The notes: generated by a model from the letters alone, not told the origin. A stretch of DNA of 64,000 bases from Lepas anatifera (GCA_034440635.1 JAOTON010001041.1:100873-164872); one strand, 5' to 3'. Shown: positions 48,488-60,086, counted from the stretch's first letter. Made by a program: numbers and translations.

Positions 48488-50320
48488 TCACGCTACCTTT
48501 TCGTGAAGGTCCGGGAATTTAACCAGCACATCAGAAGTCAAACGGCGAATGAATCCTGGTTTCCTACCGATGTCGCTTGGTCCATGCATAGCACAAACTA
48601 AAACCTCTAGCTCCCCTACTTGCCTAAGCCACTTTTCACTTGGTATTGTGAGACCACCCCGATTGAGACGTTGCAACCACTCCAGTTTCCCACTTTCATC
48701 TACTACAGGCACGGTCAATGATATGTATCAGAGATAGCTGTCCACAGATTTGCATTTTGCAGCAACAAAGCCCGCCACGTAGGCTGGTGCCTGCTTACAC
48801 AGTTTTTGGTTTGCGTCCCCTGCTGACGGAGCAGCTCGTTCCGCGGCGTCGTCCTGGTCATCCTCGTCCAGCCAGTCCTGCTCCGGGTTGTCTGGTACCG
48901 GTGGAGCGGGGCACGGATGCACCCTCTCCATCTGATTACACACAGCAGCGGTGTCATCAAGCTCTTCAGTAATGACTGTCGGGGGGGTGTCCAGTTGCAG
49001 GGTAGCCGCACTCAGGTAGGTTGATTCTTCTTCTTCTTCTTCCAGCGAGACTGGGGCTCCATCAGCATGTGGTCTAGCATGAGAACACGAGTCTTGGCCT
49101 CCACCGCCGTTGGGTGGGTGTTGCCTGCTCCCAAGCCCCTGACCTGAGAGAAGAAGTTCGTTACCATGCCCTGATTCACCCGAGACGTCAGAAAGTACTT
49201 GACACCGTAGATGTTCTTGAGCATGCTGTGGAGACCTCGCGGGGCTGTTAAGGACATGATGAACTCGTTCTGGAATGGTACCTGCTCTGGCATCCGACTC
49301 GGGAGTCCAGAATCAGCCGCATGAACTCGAGCAGATAAGTATACTGAGCATTGATGGTGTGCTCTAAGCCGAATGCTGACCGATGAGCCTTACCGTCCAG
49401 GAAGCACCGAAAGTTGCACGTGTCGAACATCTCGTCGCAGGTGATGACGAACTGAGCCTGCTTGAGGAAGCGGTGACCAAATAGGTGGAGTAGACACTTT
49501 CCCACGCGCTCGCTGAGCATCTGGGCCGCTGGACGTACCCGCTGTCGCTCCTGGCCAGTCACCTGACGGAAATTTTTTGGTATAAACTTTATCTGACAAT
49601 CATCAACTGATGGGCGATTGTCAAAACGAACAGTTTTATTGGATATTTTGCTATATCGAACAAATAACTGACACTTGCCAAATATTCACAATCTAGTCAT
49701 TTATCATGATTGTTCAACTTAACAAATATTAGGAGATGAAACATGTTCAGCTCTCAAACATTTATATATTTGTTTTAAATCTATTTTCAAATATCAGGGA
49801 AAGGTTAATAATGTCTTTTATTCAAAAGAGCACCACTAAAATTATTGTTATGTTCCCGTTGCCAGAGAAAGATATATTGATATGTTCATTCGAATGAGTG
49901 ACTGAGATTCATTTGATAGCAATGCAAAATCCATTTTGCCTCTGCAAATACAATTGTACACAGTATATTCATAAAAAACGGTACAAAACACATGGAATGG
50001 TGCACTCCCGAGCACTGAATAGTTTAAAATTCTATACAAATCAGTTAAATTTCACGTCCAGCACATATAAAAAAGCGCAAGTAAAAGTTTGATTCACAAA
50101 ACTGATGGCCCATACTTATATATGCCTCAACTGAAGGGCGTGGCAAAGCAGCAGCTCGGCATTGTCCTTTGCCAAAAGCTGCTGGGGGAGGCCCTTGTCT
50201 ACTACCGGTGCTTCTGGACCCGGTAGCCCCAGACCCTGGTCCAAGATGTGGTTCCTCAGCAGCTTCAGGAAGTGAGGGACCATCCACAGATCTTAAGCCA
50301 CTCGCAGCACCTGAAAAAAT
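48488..50320 (-). pseudogene. P-element/THAP9-like transposase, C-terminal half
   Basis: Two minus-strand blocks match the C-terminal half of P-type transposases in order. The first (about 50290-50112) reads WMVPHFLKLLRNHILDQG, the conserved V-P-H-L-x-K-x-x-R-N motif. After about 540 bp of AT-rich, intron-like DNA with an AG acceptor at 49563-49564 (TTTCCGTCAG), the second block (49562-48488) reads TGQERQRVRPAAQMLS, FDTCN, YGVKYFLTSRVNQGMVTNFF with FSQVRGLGAGNTHPTA, then YVAGFVAAK and LNRGGLTIPSEKW. Relatives have Asn-Gln-Asp-x-x-Glu where this copy has Asn-Gln-Gly-x-x-Thr. Frame changes occur near 49270, 49010 and 48720, plus a stop just before WMVPH. The N-terminal THAP and catalytic parts were not found, so it is a dead fragment. 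Confidence 0.75.
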
Positions 50321-50536
50321 CATACAAGCATGAGGAAAGGACAGGCCAAAAATATGGAATGGAAGACTTTAATTCCCAAGATTTAAATGTGAGCACAAAC
50401 TTTGCTTAGGGTCAAAATTTTTATAAGAATGCTATCCATCACATTACTGTATTTCAAGTTATTAGTTATTACACAAAAGTGACAGCAGCAAAGGAAGCAA
50501 CAGAATCATTGTTTACTACAATATACCATGAATATA

Positions 50537-51250
50537 CCAGGGTGCAAAGTATGGTACTTTTGACAAGGACTAGTCAATGTGAGTGCCCCTGGAGACAGGA
50601 ACAAGTGGTGCAAATTTTATTAACCTGGTGTGAATTTGAGACTGGTGCAAGGGAGGTAACACTGAAAACCAAACAAATAACGGAAAAATTGTTATAAAGA
50701 CACAAGGAGGCCTTATAAAACTAAATGATATGAGAGGTAACATTGCATCATGTGGGCAGGGACCCGTCTGCAAAGTATGGCAGCAGACCAGACGAGCTGC
50801 ACCAGCCATCTAAAATTCTTGCACCGACAGCCACCAAAAATTCACACTACCCTGTCATATTACCAGGAAAAAAACGCTCTCATTCCTACCCACACAATGC
50901 AATACTGTCTCTCTTATTAGTGGGATAGTTAAGGACTTTTTCAAGGCCCTCTCCTGAGTCTTTATAGCCATTCAGTCAATATTTGTTTGGTTTTCAGTGT
51001 CACCTTCCTTGCACCAGTCTCACAAATTCACACCAGGTTGATTAAATTCGCACCACTTGCTCCTGTCTCTAAGTACACTCACACCAACGAGATCTTGTAG
51101 AAAATGCCATACTTTGCACACTAGGGTAGGGATGGGTGCCTTCTCCCTGGTATACTGCAGATTGGTGTGAATTTAGGTGGCTGGCTGTGCAAATTTGTGC
51201 CAGAGTTTTAGATGGCTGGTGCAACTCTTCTGCCCAGCTGCCATACTTTC
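50537..51250. repeat. Foldback repeat with two paired blocks
   Basis: Block 50537-50690 pairs with the complement of 50975-51125 (GTGCAAAGTATGG start, CAAGTGGTGC and CTGGTGTGAATTTG shared). Block 50755-50905 pairs with the complement of 51125-51250 (AAAGTATGGCAGC, TTGCACCAGCCATCTAAAA shared). All begin with the word GCAAAGTATGG or AAAGTATGG. Confidence 0.75.
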
Positions 51251-51257
51251 CACAATG

Positions 51258-51282
51258 GTGAATATATATATATATATATATA
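51258..51282. repeat. (TA)n microsatellite
   Basis: Short uninterrupted TA run. Confidence 0.9.
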
Positions 51283-51299
51283 AAGCATATATCATGTTT

Positions 51300-53050
51300 G
51301 CTACAAAGCAATGAAAAGGAGAACAGAGAAAATGGCAATTATTGATAAGCGGCCTCCCCACACACCAAAATGGACATGTGAACCAGTTGGAAACAAAAGT
51401 TTCTTCTGGAAATCCAGTTTATGCCTCCAGGTATATGCAAGATTTGCACTGCCCCAAATGCCTCAAGAAACCAGCCACATTCTCCAGACAGAATATCATT
51501 GATGACAGAAAATAGAGTTGTTGTTACCCACATCATACATCTCCAACATAGAGGAAGGATAAGACTTCTAAATTTACCCCATCTAGCATACAGGAGAAAA
51601 AGAGATGAGCTTGCCATAGTAACTTAACATGTATAGATCAAGGCATGTTAAGGTTTAATTTGAGCTATCTGAATGCTCTGTTTACTCTTTAATTTAAAAG
51701 GTTCAAAGGCCACATGGGCTGCTAAAACCAAAAATATGTCTTGCTTATCTTTTAAGAATGACAAATATTAAAGAACGTCTATCTTTAAAAGTTAGCATAC
51801 TCACAGAGTTCACTTACAGTTGGTACAAAAATATTTAATCTGTCATCAACCTTAGCACAATATCATAGTTTCTCCAGAACCTACATGTATGATCGCACAC
51901 CAACATCCCACAATCTCCTTTCCTTATGCTTTCTGACTGAAAATAACGTTTTATGGCACTTGCTCAGAGTACTGTTGTAACTAACTATGGTGTCTCTATT
52001 GGTTTGCTAACTATGATGGCACGTGGGATGGGCCGATGGGCTTTATTTTTCTGAAGCCACTCACATATATTCGGTGGTTCAAAGAAAAAAACAGGCACAA
52101 AACAGAAGATTTCTTCTGCATCACCTCTGCAAAATACTATTTGTACTATGTGGAAGATAACATGAATACAAGAACGACAACTCTCACTAAAATCTTCGAA
52201 ATTCCCTATATAACTGTGCTTTCGTTTCCTCCTTTGCTTCAATACAGGTTAGAATACGTCTCTTTTCCTTCACATATGTCTCACTGAATCTTCGGGTCTT
52301 TAATCATTTTCTGCAAAATTCCCAGGACGACAATTTTTTGCGTCAGAAAGGTCACGTGACCCCCTTTGAGGTAGCTGTGCTTTCTGATTGGTCTGTTGTG
52401 ATTTCTTAGAAGTCCTATATTTCTGTTCTGATATTATTTTTGGCTATAGCTTTTTTACAATAATTTTTTTCTTTATTAGCTCAACACTTTTAATACACTG
52501 TTTAGGAAAAATAAGACCATTTTTTTAGAAAAATTGATAGCCTTAGCCGGGGTTACGTCATTTACATCGATATGACGTGTACCGGTAAAGTCGTCTAGAC
52601 ATGTTGACTGAGATCAATTTTAAGGCATTTGCAGGCCGAATTCGCAAAAATGAGAATATGACTTCTGAAACAAATTTTTGTGACCTTTTGATCTAGCTCA
52701 TAATTTTTTTCGCGTATCTCCCTTTAAGGCAACAAAGGACCACAATATATGGTAACGACAATTACATTAATGACCTAAGGTCATGTACGGCCAATGACTT
52801 CAATACTGAATGTCTGCGTGAAATTTGTGAAATGTGGGTTTCTCAGTAAATACGTCCCAGATTAATTTCAAATTTCAACATTATGTTTTCGTGGTCCGTT
52901 CCTACTTAGGCTTGAAATAAAGAATTTGTACCCTGTAACATTTGATAGGTGATATGAAATCAAATTGAAAATGTACGTTTTTATTTAACCATGTTTCCTG
53001 TTTTCAATATTTTCTGTGTTCTTTTCTATGTTTTTCTTGTTTTCTATCTG
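51300..53050. other. Gene-free stretch
   Basis: No family motif on either strand. 53051-53110 begins a GC-rich CCGACCGTCG repeat with an ACCCGGTGTCCTAA end. Confidence 0.4.
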
Positions 53051-53555
53051 ACCCGGTGTCCTAACCGGACGGCCGCCGACCGTCGCCGACGGTCGTCGAC
53101 CGTCGGCGTCAGTTGCAGAGTGGTAATTGTGGGAGTTTTAGCCGGCAGAGGAAAGGTTCAACTTTGGTAGCAATCTGGTAGCTCAAGTTGCGACGAACTG
53201 TTGTTTACCAACAATCAAAACTTAGCTGGCATCAAGAACTATTAAAAGAACGAGTTAGGAGAAAAAGGTAATCATGTCCAGTTTCCATAAATTTTTCAGA
53301 ATGAATTCCAATTTGAATTATTATTCTAAAACATGTATTACATTTAATGACTAAAAACAACAGCAAATAACATGGATATCGGCTTCTGACGCAGACCATT
53401 GGCGTGTCAAAAGTTGGACATTGTTCAACTTTTGCTGCGACGCGTTGCAACGCCGTGCGACGCGTTGCGTAAGCGCGTTTTGTGTCCTGACCGAAAATCC
53501 CGGTCGTTGCGGAAGATCGACGGCGTGCGACGCCTTGCGACGCGTTGTGTCTTGG
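53051..53555. repeat. GC-rich patch with CGACCGTCG and GCGACGCGTTG words
   Basis: CCGACCGTCGCCGACGGTCG-type palindromic words at 53070-53110 and three GCGACGCGTTG words at 53438-53550. TGTCCTAACC, TGTCCTGACC and TGTCTTGGTT recur through the patch, suggesting a decayed non-autonomous transposon with unclear ends. Confidence 0.4.
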
Positions 53556-53587
53556 TTATGGAATATGGTTAATATTCCATAACCATA

Positions 53588-54058
53588 TTGGAATATGGCT
53601 GTGTAGTGTGGGCTGGCACAGCTGTCACCAACCTGAAACGCCTGGAACGGATTCAGCATAAGTTCCTTATGTGGTTGGCGGTCAAGTCGGACAGACCAAT
53701 CGCAGTCACTGACTATAACACACTTTTACTACATTTTAAGCTTCCTTCAATTCGTTCGAGACTCGCGCAATATGACATGCTTTATTTGCATAACATTTTC
53801 TCTGGACGTCTTGACTGTCCCCATTTGATGGGATGTTTCGGCCTATTAGTGCAAGGGCGTGTATCGCGAGTACAGAGGCTGTGGAATGTTCCATACGCCA
53901 GAGTGAACACTGTAAAGAGGTCTTTATTTTGCAGGATTCCGGTGCTCACTAATGATTTTCTCAGCTCCAGCAGAGATGTTGATTTTTTTGACTCAACGCA
54001 TTTCACCTTCAAATCGGCGGCCAGACGATTCGCGAATAGCCTAAGGCCATTTGTGTGA
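53588..54058 (+). pseudogene. Reverse transcriptase C-terminal domain of the CR1/Jockey-like element
   Basis: 156 codons, uninterrupted, ending at 54056-54058. MEYGCVVWAG followed by LKRLERIQHKFL is the motif that lies after the reverse transcriptase core in CR1/Jockey-like elements (L/M-E-Y-x-x-x-V-W, then LE-x-IQ-x-x-FL). The rest, with YDMLYLHNIFSGRLDC, fits the same C-terminal region. The core polymerase with its YADD-type box is absent, so this is a 5'-truncated copy. The first ATG is inside the domain and is probably not a real start. Confidence 0.75.
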
Positions 54059-54779
54059 TTACAATGAGTGCGCTTTGTGACCGTGGATATGTCTTTTGTT
54101 AGGCCTGTAGGCATGTATATGACCCATTTTTGCACTTTTACAGATGTTTAGATGTTTAGACCGTCGTTTAATTATGTATTGTTCGTGCTACTACGCTTAT
54201 GCCCGCTTCACACCGCCAACGTAGCGTACGAGCGGACGGGAGCGGAACGTAACGGGCGAAAAATACAATACCTGAACTCTGACACTTTCCGTCCGCCTCT
54301 ACGCTCCGCTCCGTTCTCTGTGTGAAGCGGCAGTCGAAACACCGAACGTTCTGCCGCGTGTTGCTTACGTTTGCGGTTGCCAGATTTCAGGAGCGCAGCG
54401 GTGAAAAGATGGAAATATTCATCTTTTGAAGGTACATGAGCAGTGACCCAAAATAGGTTTTGCGCTAGGGTGTCGAGTGGAAAATTCAGCTCGGAATGTA
54501 TGGCAAGTGAGTGGAAAATTCCTCTCAAAATGTATGGCGGAGTAAAAAATTTCAAATTTTGTACTCAGGTGGTAAACTCTCAGAGCCCTTGTTTGAACTG
54601 AAGGATGGATATTTCCTTTAATTTTCTCAAAGTAAATAATTTTAAATCATGCCCAAACAGCTTTGTTTGACCATTCCCATGTGAGAAATTTGGGTTAAGC
54701 AGGTAAATCTTTACCAGCTGAAACCCCCTGATGCAGTCTCCAATTTTTTTAAGGAGTTGGTGAATTTCCACAAATAAAA

Positions 54780-54965
54780 AACTTTTTGGGGGGCCTCTGA
54801 GACCAACCTTTGGGGGAAAGAACTCTGGGAGCCACTAAAACTCTTGGGGGCTTCCCTAGACCAACTCTTGTGCCCCTCCACTCCCACACGACCAGCTTTT
54901 AAGGGCCCCTGAGACGAAATATCGGGGCCCCTTAGACAACTCTGCAGAGAGGCCTCCGAGATCGG
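54780..54965. repeat. GAGACC...GGGGCC minisatellite fragment
   Basis: Units such as CCTCTGAGACCAACCTTTGGGG resemble the long array at 29740-32095. Confidence 0.6.
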
Positions 54966-55896
54966 CAGGTGGTGAAAAATGAAAAGGGATATTTTCATGC
55001 AATACCTAGTTCCAAAATTAATTATCTACGCATACACTGTATAATTTTCCTGTCCGGGACAACGCCCCTCCTATACCTATACCTATAGCTATAGCTATCG
55101 GAATTTTGGAGGCCACACCTGTCCTCAATCACTGCACCTCGCATACACCTATGCTAGGGCCCAGTAGAGCCTTGGTTTACACTTAACTAACTCCAGACGA
55201 AACTACAAACTTTCTATCATGGCAATAAACTCTTCCAGACTCTTGCTAAAAGTTTCTTTTCTTTAACTGTCAATTCCCCTGCTTCTCTTCACATATATAC
55301 TCACCTTCATATGAGTATGCTGCTTTCTATCAATATTAATCGAAGCTGCTGCAGCCTCCTTTCTGTTGTTTCTTCCTTTCGTCTACAATCAGCCAGGCGC
55401 GGCGGGTTGCGACAGCGTCGAAGCAACTACTAATTTAAATTTCTGATCGCAATCCAGTTGCCGGTCGCATAAGCAACATAATTTGCATTTCAAAACTTGC
55501 TCTAAATTTATTTTCTAAATCCTTATAGACAAGAAAATTATACAACTAAAAGCACACCAAGAGGAAGACTAACAATGTTTTGTCAATAACGAATACGAAA
55601 CCAGCCTTTCAAAAAGCCTAAAGATGCCGCTTTTATTTACTAGATGTAAAGACGGCGTTTTGGTAAGTCCACGCCGTAGACCAGCCATACAAAAAAGTGC
55701 CGATGTTTGAAGGGTAACTGGATGCATTCTTGTTGCCCAAAAAATCATTTAATGAAAATGTAGAGTTTCAATGTATTAAAGTACCGGACACTTTTAGTTC
55801 AACTTAAATATCAGCGTATTTATGCCTAGGGTGTCGTAGGGTGTCGTGAGTAGATTTGGGTGTCACACGGCGTGGACGCAGCAATGAAGGGCTAAT

Positions 55897-56208
55897 ATGG
55901 ATAAAAATTATTTTCTTCGCAATAAACGGTCAATTTTCTACGATACAATGTCAAAAAAATATGCTGCTTACCATACAAATTTCAAGATAATTGCTTTTAA
56001 CAGCAAGATAACCAAAAATGATTTTTCACTATTCTCGGTACCAGAAATACAAAAACAACTTTTCAAGGACGTAAGCCTAGAAATCATATGCACAGATAAA
56101 CTGTTTTCCAGAAATGTATCTTTCAAAGCGGTCAGCTCATTTTTTTGGCAACACAAGGCTAGGGTGTCTAATTTTCCACTCACCAATTTTGCGAGTGGTG
56201 GAATTTAG
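55897..56208 (+). other. 103-codon open frame inside the Harbinger element, unidentified
   Basis: Lys/Phe-rich AT-driven composition and no family motif. I cannot tell whether it is coding. The opposite-strand frame 56205-56534 is Ser/Gln/Pro-rich and also unassigned. Confidence 0.15.
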
Positions 56209-57095
56209 TGGCGGCGTTCACCCATTGGAACTTTCTCCGGTGGGGCAGGGGAGGGGGCACTGTGCGTCTTGCCCGCGCCAGAATTTCGATTCTGTTGTTC
56301 CACTGAAATCGGTGGAGATAAGGATGCCAGGTATAATTGACCAGAAAAATAGAAATCGCCAGATTCTCTTTCAGAAAAGCGAAAGAAGCGCATAAGAGCC
56401 GAGTTAATTTGGCGATCTTCTAGTCGATTCTGCTGCTCTCTTTTTCCAGTGGACGTTGGTAGAGGAGGCAATGGAACTGGGCTTTGTAGTAAGTATTGTT
56501 GAGTAAAATTCAATAGTAGTAAAATATTGTTCAATAGTTATTCAATAGTAGAAGTAAATATTGTTGGAAGTGAGTGGAAAATTCAGCAAAAAAATATAAA
56601 AGTGAGTGGAAAATTCTGATTGACTGGGTGTCGTTCTGCACCCAGCACCCCAGGTTTTGGGACACTGTACATGAGCGGAGCGTAATGAACGTTTGGTTTA
56701 TTTGAAAAGTGTTTTTAAGTGATTTTGCGCTAATTGTGATTAATCTTTTAGTGGAATTCCATCAATAAAGCAGGTAAGTTCGTACAATTCAAATTCAATG
56801 TTCTTGATACAAGATAAACAAAAACAGTGCTGCTTCTGACCTTGGTTCTGCTTTTCTGAGATGTAAGTAAACAAAAAGGAACTTTAATTTGGCCATCAAT
56901 GGTTTAGAGGTGCATTTAAGAAAGGAATTGAATTAGTAATGTACAATTACTGAACAACTCGGGCAATCATAGACATAGGCATAGGCGGATCCAGGATTGC
57001 CGATCGGGGAGGGCACCTTCCGGGGGGGCCGGAAATAATATTCAATAGTAGTAATATTCAACATCTGAATATTACTGTGTTTAAATGATACTCAC

Positions 57096-57388
57096 CTGAT
57101 GGTCATTGCCAGGCGCTCAGCCTCGGGAATCGCCGCCCGATAATTCGTGTCCTCCCGATGAAGGCGTGGAGCAACACACTCCAGCAGTTGATCGAACCTC
57201 TCTGGAGTCATACGATAGGCTCGATAAAACTCTTCTGGGTTCTGCCTGGCCTCGCGCAGCAGGGTAGAATATTCACCTCTTGAGCTTCGGTGTTGTAGGG
57301 ATTCCCGTACCCAAATGCGTCTAGTTGGTGGTGGCGTGTCACTACTATCACCAAGCGCCAGCATCAACAAAAGGTCTTCGTCACGCAT
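57096..57388 (-). pseudogene. HARBI1-like transposase, first coding exon
   Basis: Harbinger transposases are DDE nucleases. This exon starts MRDEDLLLMLALGD and carries the conserved N-terminal region: R-R-I-W-V-R (the R-x-x-W-V-R motif), then EARQNPEEFYRAYRMTPERFDQLLECVAPRL, matching the E-F-x-x-x-F-R-M-x-x-x-x-F-x-x-L-L block, and IPEAERLAMTIR, matching the P-x-x-x-R-L-A-x-T-L-R block. It ends at a clean splice donor, CAG|GTGAGTATC, at 57096/57095. I chose this ATG because homology starts there; the frame is also open 31 codons upstream without homology. The following exons with the catalytic D, D and E were not found in the 2.9 kb downstream, so this copy is probably a deletion derivative. 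Confidence 0.8.
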
Positions 57389-58139
57389 GTTGATCAACAG
57401 CAGCCCACGAACGCAAGAAAGCAGTAAAATCAGTTGAAAAGGCACCCAGATTACTCCCGAGCCCGCGCAGTGTTTAAACAACGACGCACGACGCCTTCCC
57501 GAACGTTCCGCTTGCTGTTGTTCCGTTTAGCGTTTGCCAGATCTCCATGACAACCAGTTTTCCCCAAATCCCAAGATTTGGTGATACGTTCCAAGATTTC
57601 CTTGAGTCTTGGGTTATTGCTTAACTTTCGCCCGTTACGTTCCGCTCCCGTCCGCTCCTACGCTACGTTGGCGGTGTGAAGCGGGCATTATATAACTTAT
57701 TTACCTTTTTACCACTTGACCGCACCTGTAATTGTGATACATCCTGCTCGTGTTTACGCAAATACAAATACAAATTAGGACACCGGGTTAGAGCGGATAA
57801 TGACTTTGGCCTGACCTCAGGTCAGTTTTTTACAATTTGACCTGCTAAGCTCGTGCCATACCTCATTTTATTTTCCGTAGCGAAAAATGTCAACAGTTTT
57901 TAATTAGGTATTTGGGCTTTCGGGCGCAAAAAATATCCTAGGCGCCCACCGGTAACTGTAAAAAATGTAGCGATTAATTTTTGGACTAGCTTTGGGCAAA
58001 TTTGATTATATATTTTCGGCGTGTGCATTAGGCAGCATATTTTTCTGTTTACAGAACATAAACTATGCATGGTCCAGTATTGTAGATTGCGAGTTATTTA
58101 AAACACGCGCATTGACACTACGTTCTGAGCTCTGCCGAC

Positions 58140-58345
58140 AGGTCTGGTTGTCTGACGTCCGACGCCCGGCTGCCTATTGCGACTGCTGTTGGCGGCTTCT
58201 GGAGTTCCTGTGACCACCTGCTCCGAGCGCTGTTGCTGGTACCAGCCCTGCCTATCGCTGTTTCCACAGCTGACCTGTAAATATTATCTCTATCGGACTA
58301 GGTGGTGTTGGTTTCTAGGATTCCGGCCACCTAGTACCCCTTTCC
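58140..58345 (+). repeat. Repeat family G, copy 2
   Basis: TGTTTCCACAGCTG and CTATCGG...CCACCTAG correspond to 46940-47050. The hairpin stem differs from copy 1 by a paired change. Confidence 0.55.
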
Positions 58346-58668
58346 TCAGTCCCGTCCCGCATCTTTCTCAACTATCATTTCTCTCTTCGGCCTGAAACCC
58401 GAGCGGTGGTTAGCCTGGGTGACCTCACTTGTTGAACCTCTGGTTCTTGGGTGAGGGGCTTTGACTGGACCTATCGGTCCTTCATTGCCAAAATCCCTAA
58501 ACGTACGGCCAGTAGACTGTCTTTCACCCTCGCTAATTAGCAGTGAGGTCCCACACATACCCTCCACGGGCTGCGTCTATGCAAAGGTGTCACGGCACCT
58601 GCCCATAAAACGCTACCTAAAATAACGTAGATCCCAGTTTGGACCCTTTCGAGGCTAATAGCCACCTA

Positions 58669-58866
58669 CATGGGCGCCGAAAGCGGGGGGACAGGGGGAC
58701 GCGTCCCCCCCTGTTGGCCAACCAGGGGGACGCGGAAGTCCCCCCAAAATTCTTTGGGTCAATGGTCATTAATGCTGTCAGTTACCGAATATGCTCAAAA
58801 TTCGCCTCCCCGGTCCGCACCAGCCCGGGTCTGTCCCCCTGCGAAAATTCCGTGGCGGCGCCCCTG
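58669..58866. mobile_element. hAT-type MITE (CATGGGCGCCG ends)
   Basis: 198 bp. Left end CATGGGCGCCG and right end CGGCGCCCCTG are inverted repeats with one mismatch, and the exact 8-bp duplication GCCACCTA is at 58661-58668 and 58867-58874. GC-rich, non-coding. Confidence 0.88.
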
Positions 58867-58874
58867 GCCACCTA

Positions 58875-59377
58875 GGTCCCTGATAGGTCCTGAAGAGGCC
58901 CCCTGCCTCCCCTCCGCTCAGTAGCCTAGTGGCTGTAACAGCCCATTGTAATCCAAATCCTAGGAAATTTCAGCCGATACTCCAGATAGGATAAAATCCC
59001 ACACCACGCTGTATATAGGTTAACTTCCCATTAGTTAAAGCTCTCTTGCCTAACCTTCAAATTCACCAGCATTACACAAGAGCCAGTCAGTTAGCGTCTC
59101 CCTCAAAATTCTCTACTGCACAAGCACTCACCCTCCCTGCCTCATTCCCTGGCTCCGCCGTTATTTAAGCTTAGCCGGGCCACGTGGGGAAAACCGCCCG
59201 ACGCTCTGACGTCACCCACACGCTCTGACGCCACAGCCTCCAGAACTTTCTCCGCTACACAGAAAGCGCGCAGCCATAAAACTGAAAACTGTACTCGAGC
59301 GGTTCTGCACGGTATAACGTAAGTTAATATAGCCAGCCATTCTCATTGATCGCCTTAGAGACTTGAATGGTCACCAC
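58875..59377. other. Possible promoter-like interval upstream of the I-like copies
   Basis: Contains an E-box CACGTG (59181-59186), a full CRE palindrome TGACGTCA (59207-59214), and a second CTCTGACG(C)CA word at 59224-59234. No promoter can be proved from this. Confidence 0.3.
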
Positions 59378-60086
59378 CCATGAGCGATCACCTCCCAATC
59401 AAAATTGATATCCCCGAAGGAGCACTCGACCGCGTTGATCTGTTTACCCCTTCCTGGAGTCTAAAACGAGCGGACTGGACAAAATTTGAGGCAGAGGTCG
59501 ACCTCACACTGGTCACCGAAGGCGACCCACACTCGGCAGTCATTGAATTAATACTAAGAGCCATAAGCTCAGCAGCACAAGTAGCAATACCACAAACCAG
59601 AGGACCCCGAAAGAAAAACGGAGCCCCATGGTGAAACGCAGAGACGGCACACGCCAAAGCGCAAATGATAAGAGCCCACAAGGCATATGAGAGGAGGGCA
59701 CACAGCCCTACTCGATGTGCACTTCGGGCAGCAAAAGAACACTTTCGAAACACGTGCAAGCGGGTTAAAAAGGATAGTTTCAACTCTTTTGCCTCCAAAT
59801 TCAACCGCTTCACTCCCACCACCCAAGTTTGGAAAACCATCAGAGCTTTCTCTGCGAAGCGACCACCCCGTGGACCCTTCCCTCAACTAAAAATAGCTGG
59901 CCAACCCATCACCGAACCTAAGGAAGTCATGGATAAATTTGCTGACCATTACGCCAGTGTCACAGCTAATAATTCGTACAGCCAGCGCTCCAAAGACCAG
60001 GCAGAATGGTGCAAAAAGCACACATTCATCAATTATGGTAATCGAGAGTACTATAACGTACCATTTACAATAACCGAGCTAAATTA
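59378..60086 (+). pseudogene. I-like element copy 1: ORF2 fragment (endonuclease end and linker)
   Basis: Begins inside the endonuclease at SDHLPI (catalytic Asp-His), runs through WSLKRADWTKFEAE and the NGAPW*NAETAHAK junction, where a TGA (59632-59634) replaces the second Trp codon. It continues in a second frame with the linker RAAKEHFRNTCKRVKKDSFNSF and RFTPTTQVWKTI to ITELNY. Family F is inserted there. The same segment occurs again at about 63117-63900, so two copies of one family lie in the same orientation. The reverse transcriptase of this copy is missing. Confidence 0.75.

Larger units (their letters stand above)
54200..57687 (-). mobile_element. PIF/Harbinger DNA transposon with 62-bp terminal inverted repeats
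   Basis: Termini TGCCCGCTTCACACCGCCAA... at 54200-54261 and 57626-57687 are inverted copies of 62 bp with a single mismatch, flanked by TTA at 54197-54199 and 57688-57690. A 3-bp TTA duplication is the hallmark of this superfamily. The 3,488-bp body encodes the first exon of a HARBI1-like nuclease near the right end. The DDE catalytic part was not found. A GAGACC-type array (54780-54965), a GGCGGATCCAGG-type fragment (56965-57030) and repeated GTGAGTGGAAAATTC words lie inside. Confidence 0.9.
53560..57774 (+). mobile_element. CR1/Jockey-like non-LTR retrotransposon tail, split by a Harbinger element
   Basis: The 5'-truncated element contributes the C-terminal coding part (to 54058) and a 3' untranslated region that is cut at 54199 and resumes at 57688, ending in two ATACAA repeats before 57775. 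No target duplication was found. Confidence 0.65.
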
